From assembly GCF_001638985.1 (NCBI RefSeq), contig NW_017265164.1, forward strand, positions 241,353-305,352: a DNA stretch of 64,000 nucleotides, read 5' to 3'. Every line of letters begins with the position of its first letter. Position 1 is the first letter of the stretch. A program made the translations under genes and the position numbers. The stretch is from Phycomyces blakesleeanus NRRL 1555(-). Taxonomy: Eukaryota > Mucoromycota > Mucoromycetes > Mucorales > Phycomycetaceae. The notes below the pieces were generated by a model. That model searched no databases. It worked only from the letters and a program-made list of their open reading frames with translations, and was not told where the DNA came from. Shown piece after piece: positions 1 through 14,404 of this stretch.

Positions 1-1525
1 TGGAAACAGACACCTAAAAAAAAATCATTAGCTAATTCTTACCATGGCTGGATCGCACAGCAAGCCTTTTGTTCCATTGGCTGTGATGACCACTTCTTTT
101 GTAATATCCCAATATTTCTGGCGGAAATCAACCTTGCCTTGTACGGATATAGGAACAGGTACGGATGCGGATGTAGATGCGGATGCGGATACGGAAGCGG
201 GAATTGCTTTTCCCTTTCTTTTTTGACCAAACAATTCTAATGCTCTGGTGGCCTGGTTTTGTCCAATGATACGATTAGACTCGAAATGCCCAATCTTCCA
301 GCCTGGTCCTCTATTTTATTATTATTAAACAAATAGGTCAATTTACCGCAGTTATTTTAGCACACTATATGTATGTATGCATGCATGTATGTATGTACGT
401 ATGTACGTATGTACGTATGTATGTATATATTCTTATAACCTACCGTCCAATGCATTTGGAGGATCCAGGACAGATTGAATCACGCGACCCGTCGCATGGG
501 ATATCAGTCTCGGTACAAAAGGCACCGAGGGTATTTGGACTGACATCGGCACCATTGGATTGTGTAAAGGCAGCAACAAACGGACCTTTACCAGGTAGAC
601 TGTCAGGATTCATTGTGCGTTCTGCTGCATAGGCCGCAAATCCCTTGTTGTCACCGTTGATAAGCCGGTTTGTGTTATTGATTGACACACCATGAACTGG
701 AAACCTATCAAGATTATTTAATTTAATTAAATTAAATATATATATATATATATATATATAAATATTACCAGGTGATGAGACCAAGTGGTTGACCATCTCT
801 TGCTCTAAAGCCAAGTAGACTCATGTCTTTATCTACATTGTGTTTATATCTTGCTCGCTCTTCTTCTGGATTTAGTAGGTATGCACTAGGAGATCTGTTG
901 ATGTTTGTGTCCAAGAGTTCGCCAAGATTGTAAACAACATTGCCTTCCTGAAGGTTGTCGTGAGCTATCTGAATTGATTTTACTATGCCTTGGACCATTG
1001 GCTGTACTGTTTCTTCTATCCAACCAAGTACCGAGATCTCATACAGAGCTAGACACACACAAATAGTTAAATAAAATGATTAGTAATTTGATAACAAAGA
1101 ACAATAAGTTTGTATATAAAGAGGTGTTCTCACTTACTGTATTGCAGGAATCCACCCATACCACTGTGGGAATGTGTACTGGCTAGCATGATGTTCTTTT
1201 CGGTATAGACATCTTCGCCGTAGATTTCCTGCAGACTCGAGACGACTCTTTGTTTGACGATATCGCCCATGGACTGAGTGTCGGTGTTGACGATGGTGAT
1301 TCGATTGCCCGAGACTGGATCTAGAACGGTGTATGCTCTGGAGTACAGACGTTGGGCCAGACCTTGGCCTGTCTGTCCATGTTTGGCATAACCCATCATC
1401 ATAATCTGTACAATTGGGCCAGTAATGTCTGCTATTCCAGTTCCGACCTGGTATCCCACCTGAGTAGGCTGACCAGCCAGAAGGTGGAACAATAATTCGA
1501 ACAGAAAGAATGTACGGGGTAACAT
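1..1525 (-). CDS. Neutral ceramidase, N-terminal part (runs off left edge)
   Basis: Neutral/alkaline ceramidases hydrolyse ceramide to sphingosine and fatty acid and are usually secreted or membrane-associated. Exons read leftward: 1138-1525, 769-1048, 444-704 and 43-310; all three junctions keep frame and give 399 codons before the last visible donor at 42. The start at 1525 is the first ATG and opens a hydrophobic signal peptide (LPRTFFLFELLFHLLAG). Family motifs seen in order are GTGIADITGP, MMMGYAKHGQTGQG, STHSHSGMGGFLQY, NINRSPSAYLLNP, the nucleophile region SNGADVSPN and GHFESNRIIGQNQ. Family members usually have GD before the VSPN stretch; here it reads AD. A possible acceptor at 14-15 would make a very short intron, so the next exon may lie outside. 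Intron 2 holds a TA run. Family certain; completeness unknown. Confidence 0.93.
361..430. repeat. ATGT/ACGT tetranucleotide microsatellite inside ceramidase intron 3
   Basis: A run of ATGT, ATGC and ACGT tetramers fills much of the intron between ceramidase exons 3 and 4 (311-443). It is interrupted, so probably an ageing microsatellite. It also accounts for the spurious plus-strand ORF here. Confidence 0.8.
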
Positions 1526-2004
1526 GTACAAGATATCGATTTATTTATTTATTTATTTATTTATTTTATTATATAAAGTGAAAGGGAGAAAAAATAATAA
1601 AAAATAAGAGAGCAAAAGAAAAGGATAGGATATGCAAGTTAAAATGAAAGAAAGAAAGAGAGAAAGAAAGAGAAAAGATAATGCCAGATGATGATATTTT
1701 TGTCACTCACTATAAATGAGAAGGAAAAAATAAATAAATAAATAAATAAATAAATATTAAAAATATTAAAAATATTAAATATTAAATATACAAATACATA
1801 CATTACATACATACAAAATCTAAATATATTTTATTCTTACTTGCCCCTTTTGTATATATATATATATATATATTATCTCCCCCAAATAAATAATAGTAAT
1901 AATAGTAGTAGTAGTAGTAGTAGTAATATAGACAGACAGGTAGGCAGGCACAGACAGGCACAGACAAAACACATAGGTACACAAGCACAAGCACAAAAAC
2001 ACAC

Positions 2005-2035
<31 letters not shown>

Positions 2036-2329
2036 GGAACAAGCACAGACATACTTCCCCCTCTCTTCACTCACTCAGACTCACATGGATATATAGATAC
2101 CAACTCCTTTTTTTTGTAGTTGGTTCTAGAAGAAAGATAATAATATCACTTGTAAATTCATTGTTGCTTGGACTATTATAAAACAAGGGAGATATGTTCT
2201 ATATTGAAAGATATGTGTTTATGATGAGTACCAAAATGAAGACATGAAGAGTCCAAGAAAGAAATATAAAGAGATATCTATATCTATATTCAATTGTTTC
2301 AAATGGTTAGAATGTAACATATTTTTGTT
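1526..2329. other. Spacer upstream of the ceramidase gene, microsatellite-rich
   Basis: This is the 5' flank of the ceramidase gene and the 3' flank of the copper transporter gene. It holds ATTT repeats (about 1540-1565), GAAA repeats (about 1645-1675), AAAT repeats (1727-1755), TA runs (about 1853-1873 and 2007-2035), a TAG run (1903-1926) and CACAGG/CACAAG-type imperfect repeats (1930-2000). The ORFs seen in both strands are repeat translations. I see no gene. Confidence 0.7.
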
Positions 2330-3294
2330 TTAGGCTACACGGGTTTGTTGCATATCATGAGCAAGTTCATATTCATCCTGAGGGACAAACAGGTGTTGAG
2401 TTTCTTCCTCTGGTCGTGTAGCATAGCCATAGTCGTTCCTTCGGTCTTTGTACCCAGCACCACCGGAAAGATTACTACTATATGATTTATATTTCTTTTA
2501 ATTAAACATAATAATAACAATCTAATTTGACTTACACTTTTGATGATTTTTTGAATTCAAATACCAATTGCCCACTGGTTAATGCAAATATCTACAGAAT
2601 TAATCAAAACAATATATATATATATATATATATTGTGTGTTTGTGACTTCAAATAATAATAATATATACAAAAAAAAAACTTACAATTGTGATAAACAGG
2701 CCTGTATTGAAATACATACAGATGAGCATGTACAACAGCCTCAGGGTCATTACAATGCCATACAGGGTTGTCTTTAGTAAGATCTGTGGCCAAAGCTTCT
2801 TTCCTTTGTAGGTCGCACCATCCAGCCAGTATGTTATTGCACGCTCGGCCCAACAAATCGCCACAACCAATAAATATCCTAGACCGAGGTGTAAGGGGCT
2901 GTCAAGTGTAAAGGACTCGAACAATAGATGAACATTTTGAACCTCTAAATAAATAAATAAATAATTATATATATAATTGAATTGAATTGAAGAATAAATA
3001 CAGAGACATATACAGAGACAGACAGACAGACAGTCAGACAGAGACAGAGACAGATATATATATATAAAATAAAATAAAATAAAATAAATAATTGAATTTA
3101 TTATATTGAATGAATGAATGAATTTATTTATTTATTTATTATATTGATTGATCAATTGATTGATTGGATATACACAGCTACTATTATGATAATAATGGAA
3201 ATATTTATTTATATTGTAATGTACTTTACATACAAATAGCTCATATCTTTTTCTTACCACTGTGAAACCACAACTTTCCTGACATTGAAGCCAT
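2330..3294 (-). CDS. Ctr-family copper transporter
   Basis: Ctr proteins are small trimeric channels that import Cu(I) at the plasma membrane or release it from the vacuole. Exons: 3258-3294, 2685-2944, 2536-2591 and 2330-2474 (498 nt, 165 aa, in frame). The product has a short N terminus with two methionines (MASMSG), then FHSE and three membrane segments at about residues 28-48, 70-90 and 92-112. The Ctr hallmark MxxxM is present as MLICM (residues 85-89), followed by FNTGLF. The C terminus is hydrophilic and acidic, without a clear Cys cluster. The sparse N-terminal methionines suggest a Ctr2-like vacuolar form rather than a high-affinity importer, but this is inference. The first exon codes only 12 residues and lies 313 bp from exon 2. 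Transcribed divergently from the COPI gene. Confidence 0.88.
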
Positions 3295-4446
3295 GTTGAT
3301 TGTATAGGTTATTTGGTATTTGGTAATGGAGATGGACAAAAACAAAACACACAAAAAAAAAATAGATATAAAATTGGTTGAATTTCTTTCTAGTATTCTA
3401 TTTCAAGGGAGGGGTTCAAAGTTGTTGTTATTGTTGTTGCTGATTACGATGCTGTCACTGATTACGATGCTGTCACTGTTGTTAAAAAACAAAAGAAAAA
3501 GAAAAAGGAGTGGGTTTAATAGGAGAGTTATGTAATATATAATATATATTACAAAGAGAGAAAGAGGGGAGGGAGGGTTGTGAAATACTTACTTTTAATA
3601 ATAATTTCTTATTCTTCTTCTTGTCGCTGTACAAAATAAAATTAAAGGGTAATTTTCAGAGGCTAAAACTGTGCTATACACAATGTAAGTGTATTATAAA
3701 AGTTAAAGCTTAAGCATGTAGATCCTCCCTCTTTCAATAAATACAAAATACAAAGTAAACTTATAGACTATAGATTACAATCCACAGCTATTCAATTATA
3801 TGTATCTAACCATATCTTTGGAATCATACAGTCACACATATACACATTTGCCAGCTTTTCTTTTTCTTTATTGCCTTGGTATTTTTAATATCTCTTTGTT
3901 TTACTCCACCCCTTTGCATTCACACTGAAGAATTTATAGAATTTTTGATAAAGATTCTTTCTCTCTTTATAAAAAAATAAATAAAAAGAATTCAATAGAG
4001 AGAAAGGGGAGATTGAGATTGAGATTTTTGTACCTCGAATACGTTGGTTGAGCCTTATTCGTGCTTTTTATTTGACAATTAAAATTAAACATCCGCTACC
4101 TTTGAACTTAAGCTGTCCTTAAATTTTATTTTTTATTTTATATTATTTATATAAAACACCAACAGCCTACCAACCCAATACTGACACCACTACACGAACA
4201 CATATATTACTTACGCACACAATATTACCAGTTGGTAGAATTATTTGGAATGGTAATTAGGTTGAGTAATTATTATACCATCACTACAATATCAATATCA
4301 ACAACAACAACAACAAAACCAACTCAAAGAAAATAATAGTAAAAATAAAATATAAAATAAAATATAAAGATACACAGAGACAGTAAGAACAAGACAAAAT
4401 GGTAGTATTGGATGATGCCATCCAAGATTCCATTTTTCCTTTTCTT

Positions 4447-4477
<31 letters not shown>

Positions 4478-4681
4478 CATACAAGAACTTCATCATCAAG
4501 TTTAGATGAAACCATAAGAAACACACACACACACACAAAAAGAAGAAGAAGTCTTGTTCAATACACTCGCATACTACACGATTATGTTCCTTTTTTTTTA
4601 TTTTTTATTTATTTCATCGCTGTACTTTATATTGAACCAAAAAATACTAATTATTGAATTGATTTCTTTACAAAATAGGGT
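3295..4681. other. Divergent intergenic region, copper transporter / COPI beta'
   Basis: These 1.4 kb separate two divergent start codons and should contain both promoters. There is no convincing ORF. Visible are TTG/CTG-rich imperfect repeats near 3420-3480, (CAA)n near 4300-4316, a CA run (4520-4537) and a T22-A11 junction tract (4445-4477). I could not assign a TATA box or metal-response element with confidence. Confidence 0.6.
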
Positions 4682-7556
4682 ATGAGAATCGATATCAAGG
4701 TAAAGATAAAAGAGAAAATAAATTACAGCATCAGCATCAACGAAAAAGAAAAAAAAAAAAGAAAAGAACAAGACTTTTCATCCCTTTTTTTTTTGTCATT
4801 ATAATCGAAACGAAGAATCAATCAGTTCCTGACATTACTCTACTCTATATTACGAATCTGCTCTTTTTATTTTTATTTTTATTTCTTTTTCTTGGTTTTA
4901 GCGTAAGTTACTCTCGCGTTCTGACCGCGTCAAGAGTGTGGATCTTCATCCAACAGAACCATGGGTACTTGCGAGCATGTACAATGGACAAGTGTACATC
5001 TACAATTACGAAACACAGGTACAAAGCAAATGAATTTTTCTTATAAATTATTATATAGAAAAGAAAAAAAAAAGGAAATGGAGTATATAGATAGTCGATT
5101 GTGTTTAGATGGGAAAGGACCACTTGGATAAAGAAAAAGAAAAAAAAAAAAAGAGGAACGGCTATCCTATTTCGCTTTCTTTCTTTCTTTATTATTATTA
5201 TTTTTTTGGTAACATTTCTGTGCGTGTAATTCTCTTATTTTCTTTTGTTGTCAGGCATTGGTCAAGTCTTTTGAAGTAACAGAGACACCTGGTAAATAGA
5301 GCATTTATATGCATTTACTTTATAGAAGAAGTTAAAGAGATGGATAACGAAAGGGTAGACAAAATAAGATCTATCTATAAATATATATAAAAGCCTTACT
5401 ATAAGGAAGCAAAAGACTGACGATGAGAATGATCTGCTTTCGTTTCTTCTTCTTCTTTTTGGTTTACAAAAGTGAGAGCTGCCAAATTTATTGCTCGTAA
5501 GAATTGGATTATCACTGGCTCTGATGATTCTCAGATCAGAGTCTTCAACTACAACACCTATGAAAAGGTTGCCAGCTTTGAAGGCCATCCAGATTACATC
5601 CGTTGTTTAGCCGTACATCCCACACAGCCCCTGGTTCTTTCTGGTTCTGATGACATGACAATTCGTCTGTGGGATTGGGAAAAGGGATGGAAGTGTGCTC
5701 AGGTAATAAAGACCCAAAGGATGAAGAACACAGGATCTCAAACATCCATAACATTCAAATTTTGTTTTGTTTTTTTTTTGTTTTGTTTTGTAGGTGTTCG
5801 AGGGTCATTCTCATTTTGTTATGCACTTGACTTTTAACCCCAAAGACTCCAACACATTTGCCTCGGCTGGCTTGGACGGCGTGATCAAGGTCTGGGCACT
5901 CGGATCCAACGTGCCCAACTTCACACTCGAGGGCCACGAAAAGGGCGTTAATTACGTCGACTACTACCACGGCGGCGACAAACCCTATCTGATCTCATGT
6001 GCGGACGACAACCTGGTCAAGATCTGGGACTACCAAAACAAGAACTGTGTCCAGACCTTGGAAGGCCACAACCAGAACGTAAACTTTGCGGCCTTCCACC
6101 CCGAACTGCCGATCATCATCTCGGGCTCAGAAGATGGCACGGTCCGCATCTGGCACTCGGACACCTACCGTCTCGAAAACACGCTCAACTATGGCCTCGA
6201 ACGTGCCTGGTGCATGTCCTACCAAAAGGGAGGCAACAATGTCGCCTTTGGCTATGACGAGGGTTCGGTTGTCATCAAGCTGGGTCGCGAAGAACCTGCC
6301 GTCTCGATGGATGCATCTGGCAAGATCATCTGGGCCAAACACTCGGAGATCCAGACGGCCAACATTAAAGCAGGAGCTGGTAAGTTCCAAACATATATAT
6401 ATATATTTATTTATTTATTTATTTATTTATTATTTTCTTGGTGTTATTGGTGTAGATGATGCAATCAAGGATGGCGAGCGTCTTGCACTTCCTGTCAAGG
6501 ACCTTGGTAGCTGTGAAGTCTATCCCCAGACTCTTCAGCACTCTCCCAATGGTCGTTTTGTAGTAGTGTGTGGCGATGGCGAGTACATTATCTACACTGC
6601 CCTTGCCTGGAGAAACAAGAGTTTTGGCAGTGGATTAGAATTTGTGTGGGGTGCAGACTCAAACGTGTAAGTATATATATGAGTGTATGAGTGGAGTGAA
6701 AAAGATGGTGGTAATTGTGGTTATGGCCCTAAAGATGTTGTTTATATGAAAATACTAAATATATATATATAACAACAATATTCAGATATGCTGTACGTGA
6801 ATCAACTTCTCGTGTCAAGGTTTTCAAGAACTTCAAAGAACGATCTGGTCTTTTGCCAAAACTCAACTACTCTGCCGAGGGTGTCTTTGGTGGTGCTTTG
6901 TTGGGTGTCAGATCAAACAGTTTCCTAAACTTTTATGACTGGGAAACAGGATCAGTCGTGCGTCGTATTGATGTAGAAGCTAGAAATGTAAGTAATCTTT
7001 TTTTTTTTGTTTCTTTCTTTTAGTTATTGAAAGAAAGAACTTAAGGTTAATTTTTTTGTTTTTTTTTGTTTTTCTTAAACTTAGGTGTTTTGGTCTGATG
7101 CTGGTGATCTTGTTACTATTGCATGCGAAGACTCTTTCTATGTCTTGCGATACAGCTCGCAAGCCTATCTTCAATTCATTGAAAATGGCGGTGATGTCGG
7201 AGAGGAAGGTGTAGAAGAAGCATTCGAGTTTGTTACTGAGATTGCCGAGACGTAAGTAATATAGTATAATATACTTTAACCAACCTTATATATATACATA
7301 TAATGACAAAAAATGAAATAAAGAATGAAATAAAGCTAATATTTTTTTTAATAAAAAAATCATTACATTTACTTTAGTGTCAAGACTGGTGCCTGGGCTG
7401 GAGATTGCTTTATTTATACCAACAATGCTAACCGCATGAACTATCTAGTCGGTGGAGAGACCTTTACTATCAGTCATTTTGATAAGTAAGTTTGATAAAG
7501 AAGAACTAAACAGACTGTTATTTTCTTTTTGTTGAAATTTGCACTGTAGAAAAGTG

Positions 7557-7587
<31 letters not shown>

Positions 7588-8382
7588 GTATTGACATGAT
7601 AAACTAACACTTTATTATTGTATTGTATTGTATTGTATTATACCACGCCATACTATAGGCAAATGTATTTGCTTGGTTATGCTCCTAGAGACAACAGAGT
7701 ATACCTTGCTGACAGAGTAAGTTTCATTATCTTGCATAGATTATAAAACACAATATATATATGATTTAGTTTATTTTGTTAATGATATTGATATTGATAT
7801 TGATATTGCCACTGTTTTTGTATTATTATTATTTTAAATAATAATAATAATAATCATAATAGGATGTCAATGTTTATTCCTACGTCTTGTCCTTGACAGT
7901 GGTCCAGTACCAGACTGCTGTTCTGCGTGGTGATCTGGAGGTTGCTGCCAGCATGTTGGCCTCAATTCCTTCTGACCAGCGTAGCCGCATTGCACGTTTC
8001 CTGGAATCCCAGGGACTAAAGGACCTTGCGTTGGAAGTCTCGACCGATCTGGAGCAGAGATTCGAATTGGCATTGAACTTGGGTAAACTTGATGTGGCTA
8101 CCCAGATTGCACGTGAAGTTGACAGCGAAGCCAAATGGAGAACACTCGGTGATGTTGCTACTGCATCGTGGAAGTTTGGGTTGGCTGAAGAGTGTCTCCT
8201 GAAGGCCAAGGATTTGAGTGGCCAGTTATTGTTTTACACTGCCAATGGTAACCGTAATGGTATCCGTGAAGTAGCTACCAAAGCAGGTAAGAGAAAGAAA
8301 GAAAAGAAAAAAAAAGAAGGGGGAGTTTTTGTTTTTAATTAAACACGAGCTCAAGTTTTATTTACTATTGCTGTTATTAACA

Positions 8383-8414
<32 letters not shown>

Positions 8415-8835
8415 TTTAATTCTTTAATTTTTTTTTTTTTAAAAAAATAATTTCTCAGTTGAACAAGGAAAGAACAATATTGCTTTTACTGCCTTGTTTG
8501 AGTTGGGAGCTGTTGAAGAAGCAATTGATTTATTAATCAAGACCGAGCGTATTCCTGAAGCTGCTGTGCTTGCACGTGCTTACCGCCCTCAGGAAATGTC
8601 CAAGATTGTCAAGTTATGGAAGGCAGACCTGGAATCCAAGAACAAGACCAAGATTGCCGAGAGTTTGGCTGATCCAGCAGAATACAAGAACCTGTTCCCC
8701 GAACTGGCCTTGGCTTCAAAGAACGAGGAAAACTTGTTGGACATGGAAGGATCTTCAGATGACGATGATGATAATGATGTATTTGATGCTGCCAGCGAGA
8801 ACATTACCGAGCCTGTTGCTACCACTGTTTTATAA
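4682..8835 (+). CDS. SEC27: COPI coatomer beta' subunit (Sec27/COPB2)
   Basis: Beta'-COP is part of the B-subcomplex of the COPI coat; its WD40 propellers bind dilysine ER-retrieval signals on Golgi-to-ER cargo. Twelve exons: 4682-4699, 4902-5018, 5255-5291, 5473-5702, 5794-6379, 6456-6666, 6786-6987, 7085-7251, 7378-7485, 7659-7716, 7863-8286 and 8459-8835. All junctions keep frame and give 844 aa, slightly shorter than yeast or human (about 890-905). WD repeats fill the first ~300 residues (for example [12 protein letters not shown] and [11 protein letters not shown]); a second propeller and an alpha-solenoid follow (from about [11 protein letters not shown]). The C terminus carries an acidic patch, [13 protein letters not shown]. 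The start is fixed by an 18-nt first exon encoding MRIDIK, matching the family's opening. Its 3' end converges on the Kcs1 gene with 154 bp between stops. Confidence 0.97.
8428..8447. repeat. T13-A7 junction tract in the last COPI beta' intron
   Basis: A run of T directly followed by a run of A, ending 10 nt before the acceptor AG at 8457-8458. It can fold on itself in the transcript. Similar tracts occur at 4445-4477, 37068-37086, 42433-42449 and 48429-48451. Confidence 0.8.
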
Positions 8836-8989
8836 GCGTTCTGTTTTATTTATATATATATATATCTATATAATATTTATAAAATATTACATATACACAC
8901 ACACACACACATACATATATAAATTTATAAATATAAATATTTTACAAGTTTATTAATGATAATGATAATGATTCAAAGACAATCCTCAT

Positions 8990-11149
8990 TCAATGCTTCA
9001 ATAGATCATGATGCTGTAAAAAATAGTCTGTTTTTTGGTAGGGTTGGTCGGCTGGACTAGTTAAACTACCAACGATCTCTTCAGCGTTTTCATTAGCATA
9101 ACTATCCGACCCATTACCACAACCATCACCAGAATCGCCACCACCACCACCACCATGGCGTCGGTAGATGTGTTTAAAGCATTTAATCAAGGTCTGTAGA
9201 CCCAACAGATATCCTACATCAGGACCAGCCCCACCATTTGCTGGCGGATACTTGAAATCCTTGCGATTGGTTTGTTGGTCCAGAGAAGTCAAGCATCGAG
9301 CAAAATCAATGATCCGTACATCGATCTTGCGCTGGCTCTGGCTGTCCCCGTCATAGATGATCAGCAGAGAAGACGCATAGAATCGATAGCCTTCTAGGGA
9401 CCGAATCACTCTCGAGAGCACATGGAGTTTGCGAACAAGTATAGGTATATGGTGGATCTGACATCCCTGACCATTGTCCAGGAAAGAACAAAGCGAATCA
9501 CAAAACGTGTGTGGATTCAGGTTACGTCCATAGTATTTGTCCTGGAAATAAAAGTCATTTTGGTCTGCTCTATAGACCTGTATACACTTGCCCCCCCAAT
9601 ATTTGCAAACCAAAATCGATAAATAAACAAAAAATTTCCATAGAGAATTTCTTGTCAGTTTTTTTTTTGTATTGAATTTATTAAAAGCCCTTTTTGTTTT
9701 TGTTTTTCTTTGTTTGTTTGTTTGTTTATTGGCTTGTGTATAAAATACTAAAGATATATATATATATATGACATGATAGAAACTTGCCTGCATTCCACAC
9801 ACACGAACACCCAACTCACGACTTGTCGATCGTGCACATTTTCTCGTCTGACTCTCTTTTTTGGACTGTGTGGCATAAACACCGTACTGGCGAGTGCCCA
9901 TCTTGAGATCCAATACACACGGATGTCTTACACCATCTGTGAGATCCTCAATAAGGATAAACTGCTTGACTGTATCTTTGTGAACAGATTGAGCATGCAA
10001 TTTCTGTAGATCACGTTGGTAGACTTGAGCAGCCCAAGGGTTCGTAGGTCTAACCTGCCAGGTGCTATTATTATTATTATTATTATTATAATTATTATTA
10101 TTATTATTATTGTTCTTTTCGCTGTTGTTGTCGTTGTCGCTGCCGAGTGGCAAGCACAAGGGTTCTGGAAAATAAGAAGAACCCGGCTTGGTATCTCTAC
10201 CACTATTTCTTGGTATATTTGAAGAAGGAGAAGGAGAACAAGAGATGAGAGTAGGATATGGATCATTATCATTATCATTATCATTATCATTATCATTATC
10301 ATTATCATTATTGTATTGATTCTTTTTGAGCCCTTGTGGATCAAAAACCTCTTGTCCTTCTTCCTCTTGTTTTTTGTTTTTGCTTTCTTTTTCAGATTTT
10401 GATCGTTTGAGAGTAGGCGTGAGAGCATTCTGGCAAGAGAGCTTTTGTAGGCGAGGTGAGTGGGGAGCAGACGCGGTTGGCTTATGAGGGCGTGGATGTA
10501 GTACGACATTGTCAATTGAATGACTAAAAATGTCCTCGTTGTCTTTCAAACAAGATATAGATCGGTTCAAAGGTGGTGGTGGTGGTGGTGGTGGTGTTGG
10601 GGATAGATTGGATCTATTCCAGTCATCGACTGCCTTGAGACGTTCAAGGAGAGCATCGGGTGTGAATACTTCCCTGAGCACCTTTTCCTGAAAAGATTTT
10701 GTAGCTGCTGGTCTAGTCTGATTTGATTTTTGAGTAGATGGTTGTATCTGTGCTTGTGTTTGTGTTTGTGGTGGTGGTGGTGGTGATGATATGTTCTCAT
10801 TTGGTGTATTACAAGATTTCCAGTCGCGTAAAAGACTCTCATTCTGGTCAAACATGACCTCTGGCAAGAAAGAGTGAACCGAAGGGTTAGCTCTGTAAGT
10901 GACATTGAGTACGCCCAAGTAGTGGGACACAAAGGGTAACAACTGAGGGTGGTTTGCATCGAAATGCTCGTAGATCTCTTGTTCTTTTTTCGACACTGGT
11001 TTGCAGATCGCTCGTTTGGAGAAGCGAAAGAGTGAGGCGTGTCCGCCAACTTGGTTATAGAATGGCAAAAGAGGTAAAGATGTTGTGATTTTCGTCGGAT
11101 CAAAGTAAGATTTGTCATTGTCATTTGTCATTTGCCATTGATTCATCAT
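8990..11149 (-). CDS. KCS1: Inositol hexakisphosphate kinase, Kcs1-type
   Basis: IP6 kinases phosphorylate IP6 (and IP5) to inositol pyrophosphates that signal phosphate and energy status. Exons 9788-11149 and 8990-9577 give 649 aa. The IPK signature PxxxDxKxG is PCVLDLKMG (residues 410-418), followed by KKESQTRKCARSTSRELGVR, the ATP-site SSLLIIYDG (523-531), the metal-binding IDF (544-546) and GPDVGYLLGLQTLI. The N-terminal half is low-complexity: P-rich, with ND repeats (9-10 ND pairs) and N runs encoded by ATT/ATC-type triplets at about 10065-10115 and 10262-10312. Start chosen at the first of two adjacent ATGs (11149); upstream codons are repeat-derived. The intron 9578-9787 has a GC donor (CAG|GCAAGT) and no in-frame stop, so reading through it also leaves an open frame. 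Splicing restores the family's CGMQ-V-Y junction. Confidence 0.93.
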   Translation of the reverse strand: MMNQWQMTNDNDKSYFDPTKITTSLPLLPFYNQVGGHASLFRFSKRAICKPVSKKEQEIYEHFDANHPQLLPFVSHYLGVLNVTYRANPSVHSFLPEVMFDQNESLLRDWKSCNTPNENISSPPPPPQTQTQAQIQPSTQKSNQTRPAATKSFQEKVLREVFTPDALLERLKAVDDWNRSNLSPTPPPPPPPPLNRSISCLKDNEDIFSHSIDNVVLHPRPHKPTASAPHSPRLQKLSCQNALTPTLKRSKSEKESKNKKQEEEGQEVFDPQGLKKNQYNNDNDNDNDNDNDNDNDPYPTLISCSPSPSSNIPRNSGRDTKPGSSYFPEPLCLPLGSDNDNNSEKNNNNNNNNYNNNNNNNSTWQVRPTNPWAAQVYQRDLQKLHAQSVHKDTVKQFILIEDLTDGVRHPCVLDLKMGTRQYGVYATQSKKESQTRKCARSTSRELGVRVCGMQASFYHVIYIYISLVFYTQANKQTNKQRKTKTKRAFNKFNTKKKLTRNSLWKFFVYLSILVCKYWGGKCIQVYRADQNDFYFQDKYYGRNLNPHTFCDSLCSFLDNGQGCQIHHIPILVRKLHVLSRVIRSLEGYRFYASSLLIIYDGDSQSQRKIDVRIIDFARCLTSLDQQTNRKDFKYPPANGGAGPDVGYLLGLQTLIKCFKHIYRRHGGGGGGDSGDGCGNGSDSYANENAEEIVGSLTSPADQPYQKTDYFLQHHDLLKH
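9578..9787 (-). other. GC-AG intron, 210 bp, without in-frame stop (Kcs1 gene)
   Basis: Donor CAG|GCAAGT (intron begins 9787 going left), acceptor TACAG|GTCTAT. The length is a multiple of three and the frame stays open, so retention would add 70 lysine- and tyrosine-rich residues between the G-loop region and the KYYGR motif of the kinase. The same inserted peptide has no resemblance to the kinase fold, which supports excision as the main form. Confidence 0.8.
10062..10113. repeat. ATT trinucleotide run coding poly-Asn in Kcs1
   Basis: Triplet run on the plus strand, read as AAT/AAC on the coding strand, giving two Asn blocks split by a Tyr. A second, hexamer-like run (ATTATC) at about 10262-10312 encodes the alternating Asn-Asp tract. 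Confidence 0.85.
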
Positions 11150-11748
11150 TAGATGTATATATATATATATAGCTGTAAACTTTTCTTGTTTGTTTGTTTG
11201 TATTATGAGATCAAGAAGTGTTATAAAGATTGTCAAATTGTAGAAATCGGTTTTGGCTTTTATATATATATATAAATAAGCCAAAAGTTAAAGAAGCTAA
11301 AGAAGTAAACAAATGAACAGACAAAAAAAAAAGAAACAATAGGATAAAAAGAAGATCAATATTGAATGATTTAATTTTTGTTTTGAAAGAAAGAAAAAGA
11401 AAAAAAAAGGGCAAAAACTCATATATTATATAAAATATGTCTGTAATACAAATTTTGCGTCACAGGAAAAAAAAGAAAAAAAAAAAAAGTCTCTTGTTTT
11501 ATAAAGAATCTGATTACCAAATAAAAATAAAAGAAAATTGTACGATTTCTCCTTATTCTTTCTTGATCTGATAACCAACATAAAGACATTCTGTATATAT
11601 ATATATATATATAAAGGCTTGAAAATACGTCTTTCTCTCTTTCTATATAGAGAGATACATGTATATAAAAATAAATAACTAATATATACATCTCTCTTTT
11701 GTTATTCTTGTCTTTGTTTCAAGACTCATAAGATTTGTATGGATTTGA
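11150..11748. other. Spacer between PHAF1 stop and Kcs1 start
   Basis: Tandem minus-strand genes flank this 0.6-kb AT-rich spacer, which must hold the Kcs1 promoter. TA runs lie at about 11155-11170 and 11593-11614. No gene-like ORF beyond repeat and homopolymer translations. Confidence 0.6.

Positions 11749-14404
<2,656 letters not shown>

Noticed and set aside
440..814. Reading ceramidase exons 2-3 as continuous through the TA-rich stretch
   Set aside because: Splicing at 768/705 restores the conserved TWFPVHG junction; the unspliced frame inserts repeat peptides or a stop.
1803..2119. Overlapping ORFs in several frames with Tyr-Ile, Ser and Leu runs
   Set aside because: TA and TAG microsatellites read in different frames; no non-repetitive core.
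5262..5588. Minus-strand 108-codon ORF over COPI exons 3-4
   Set aside because: Antisense of a strongly conserved coding region.
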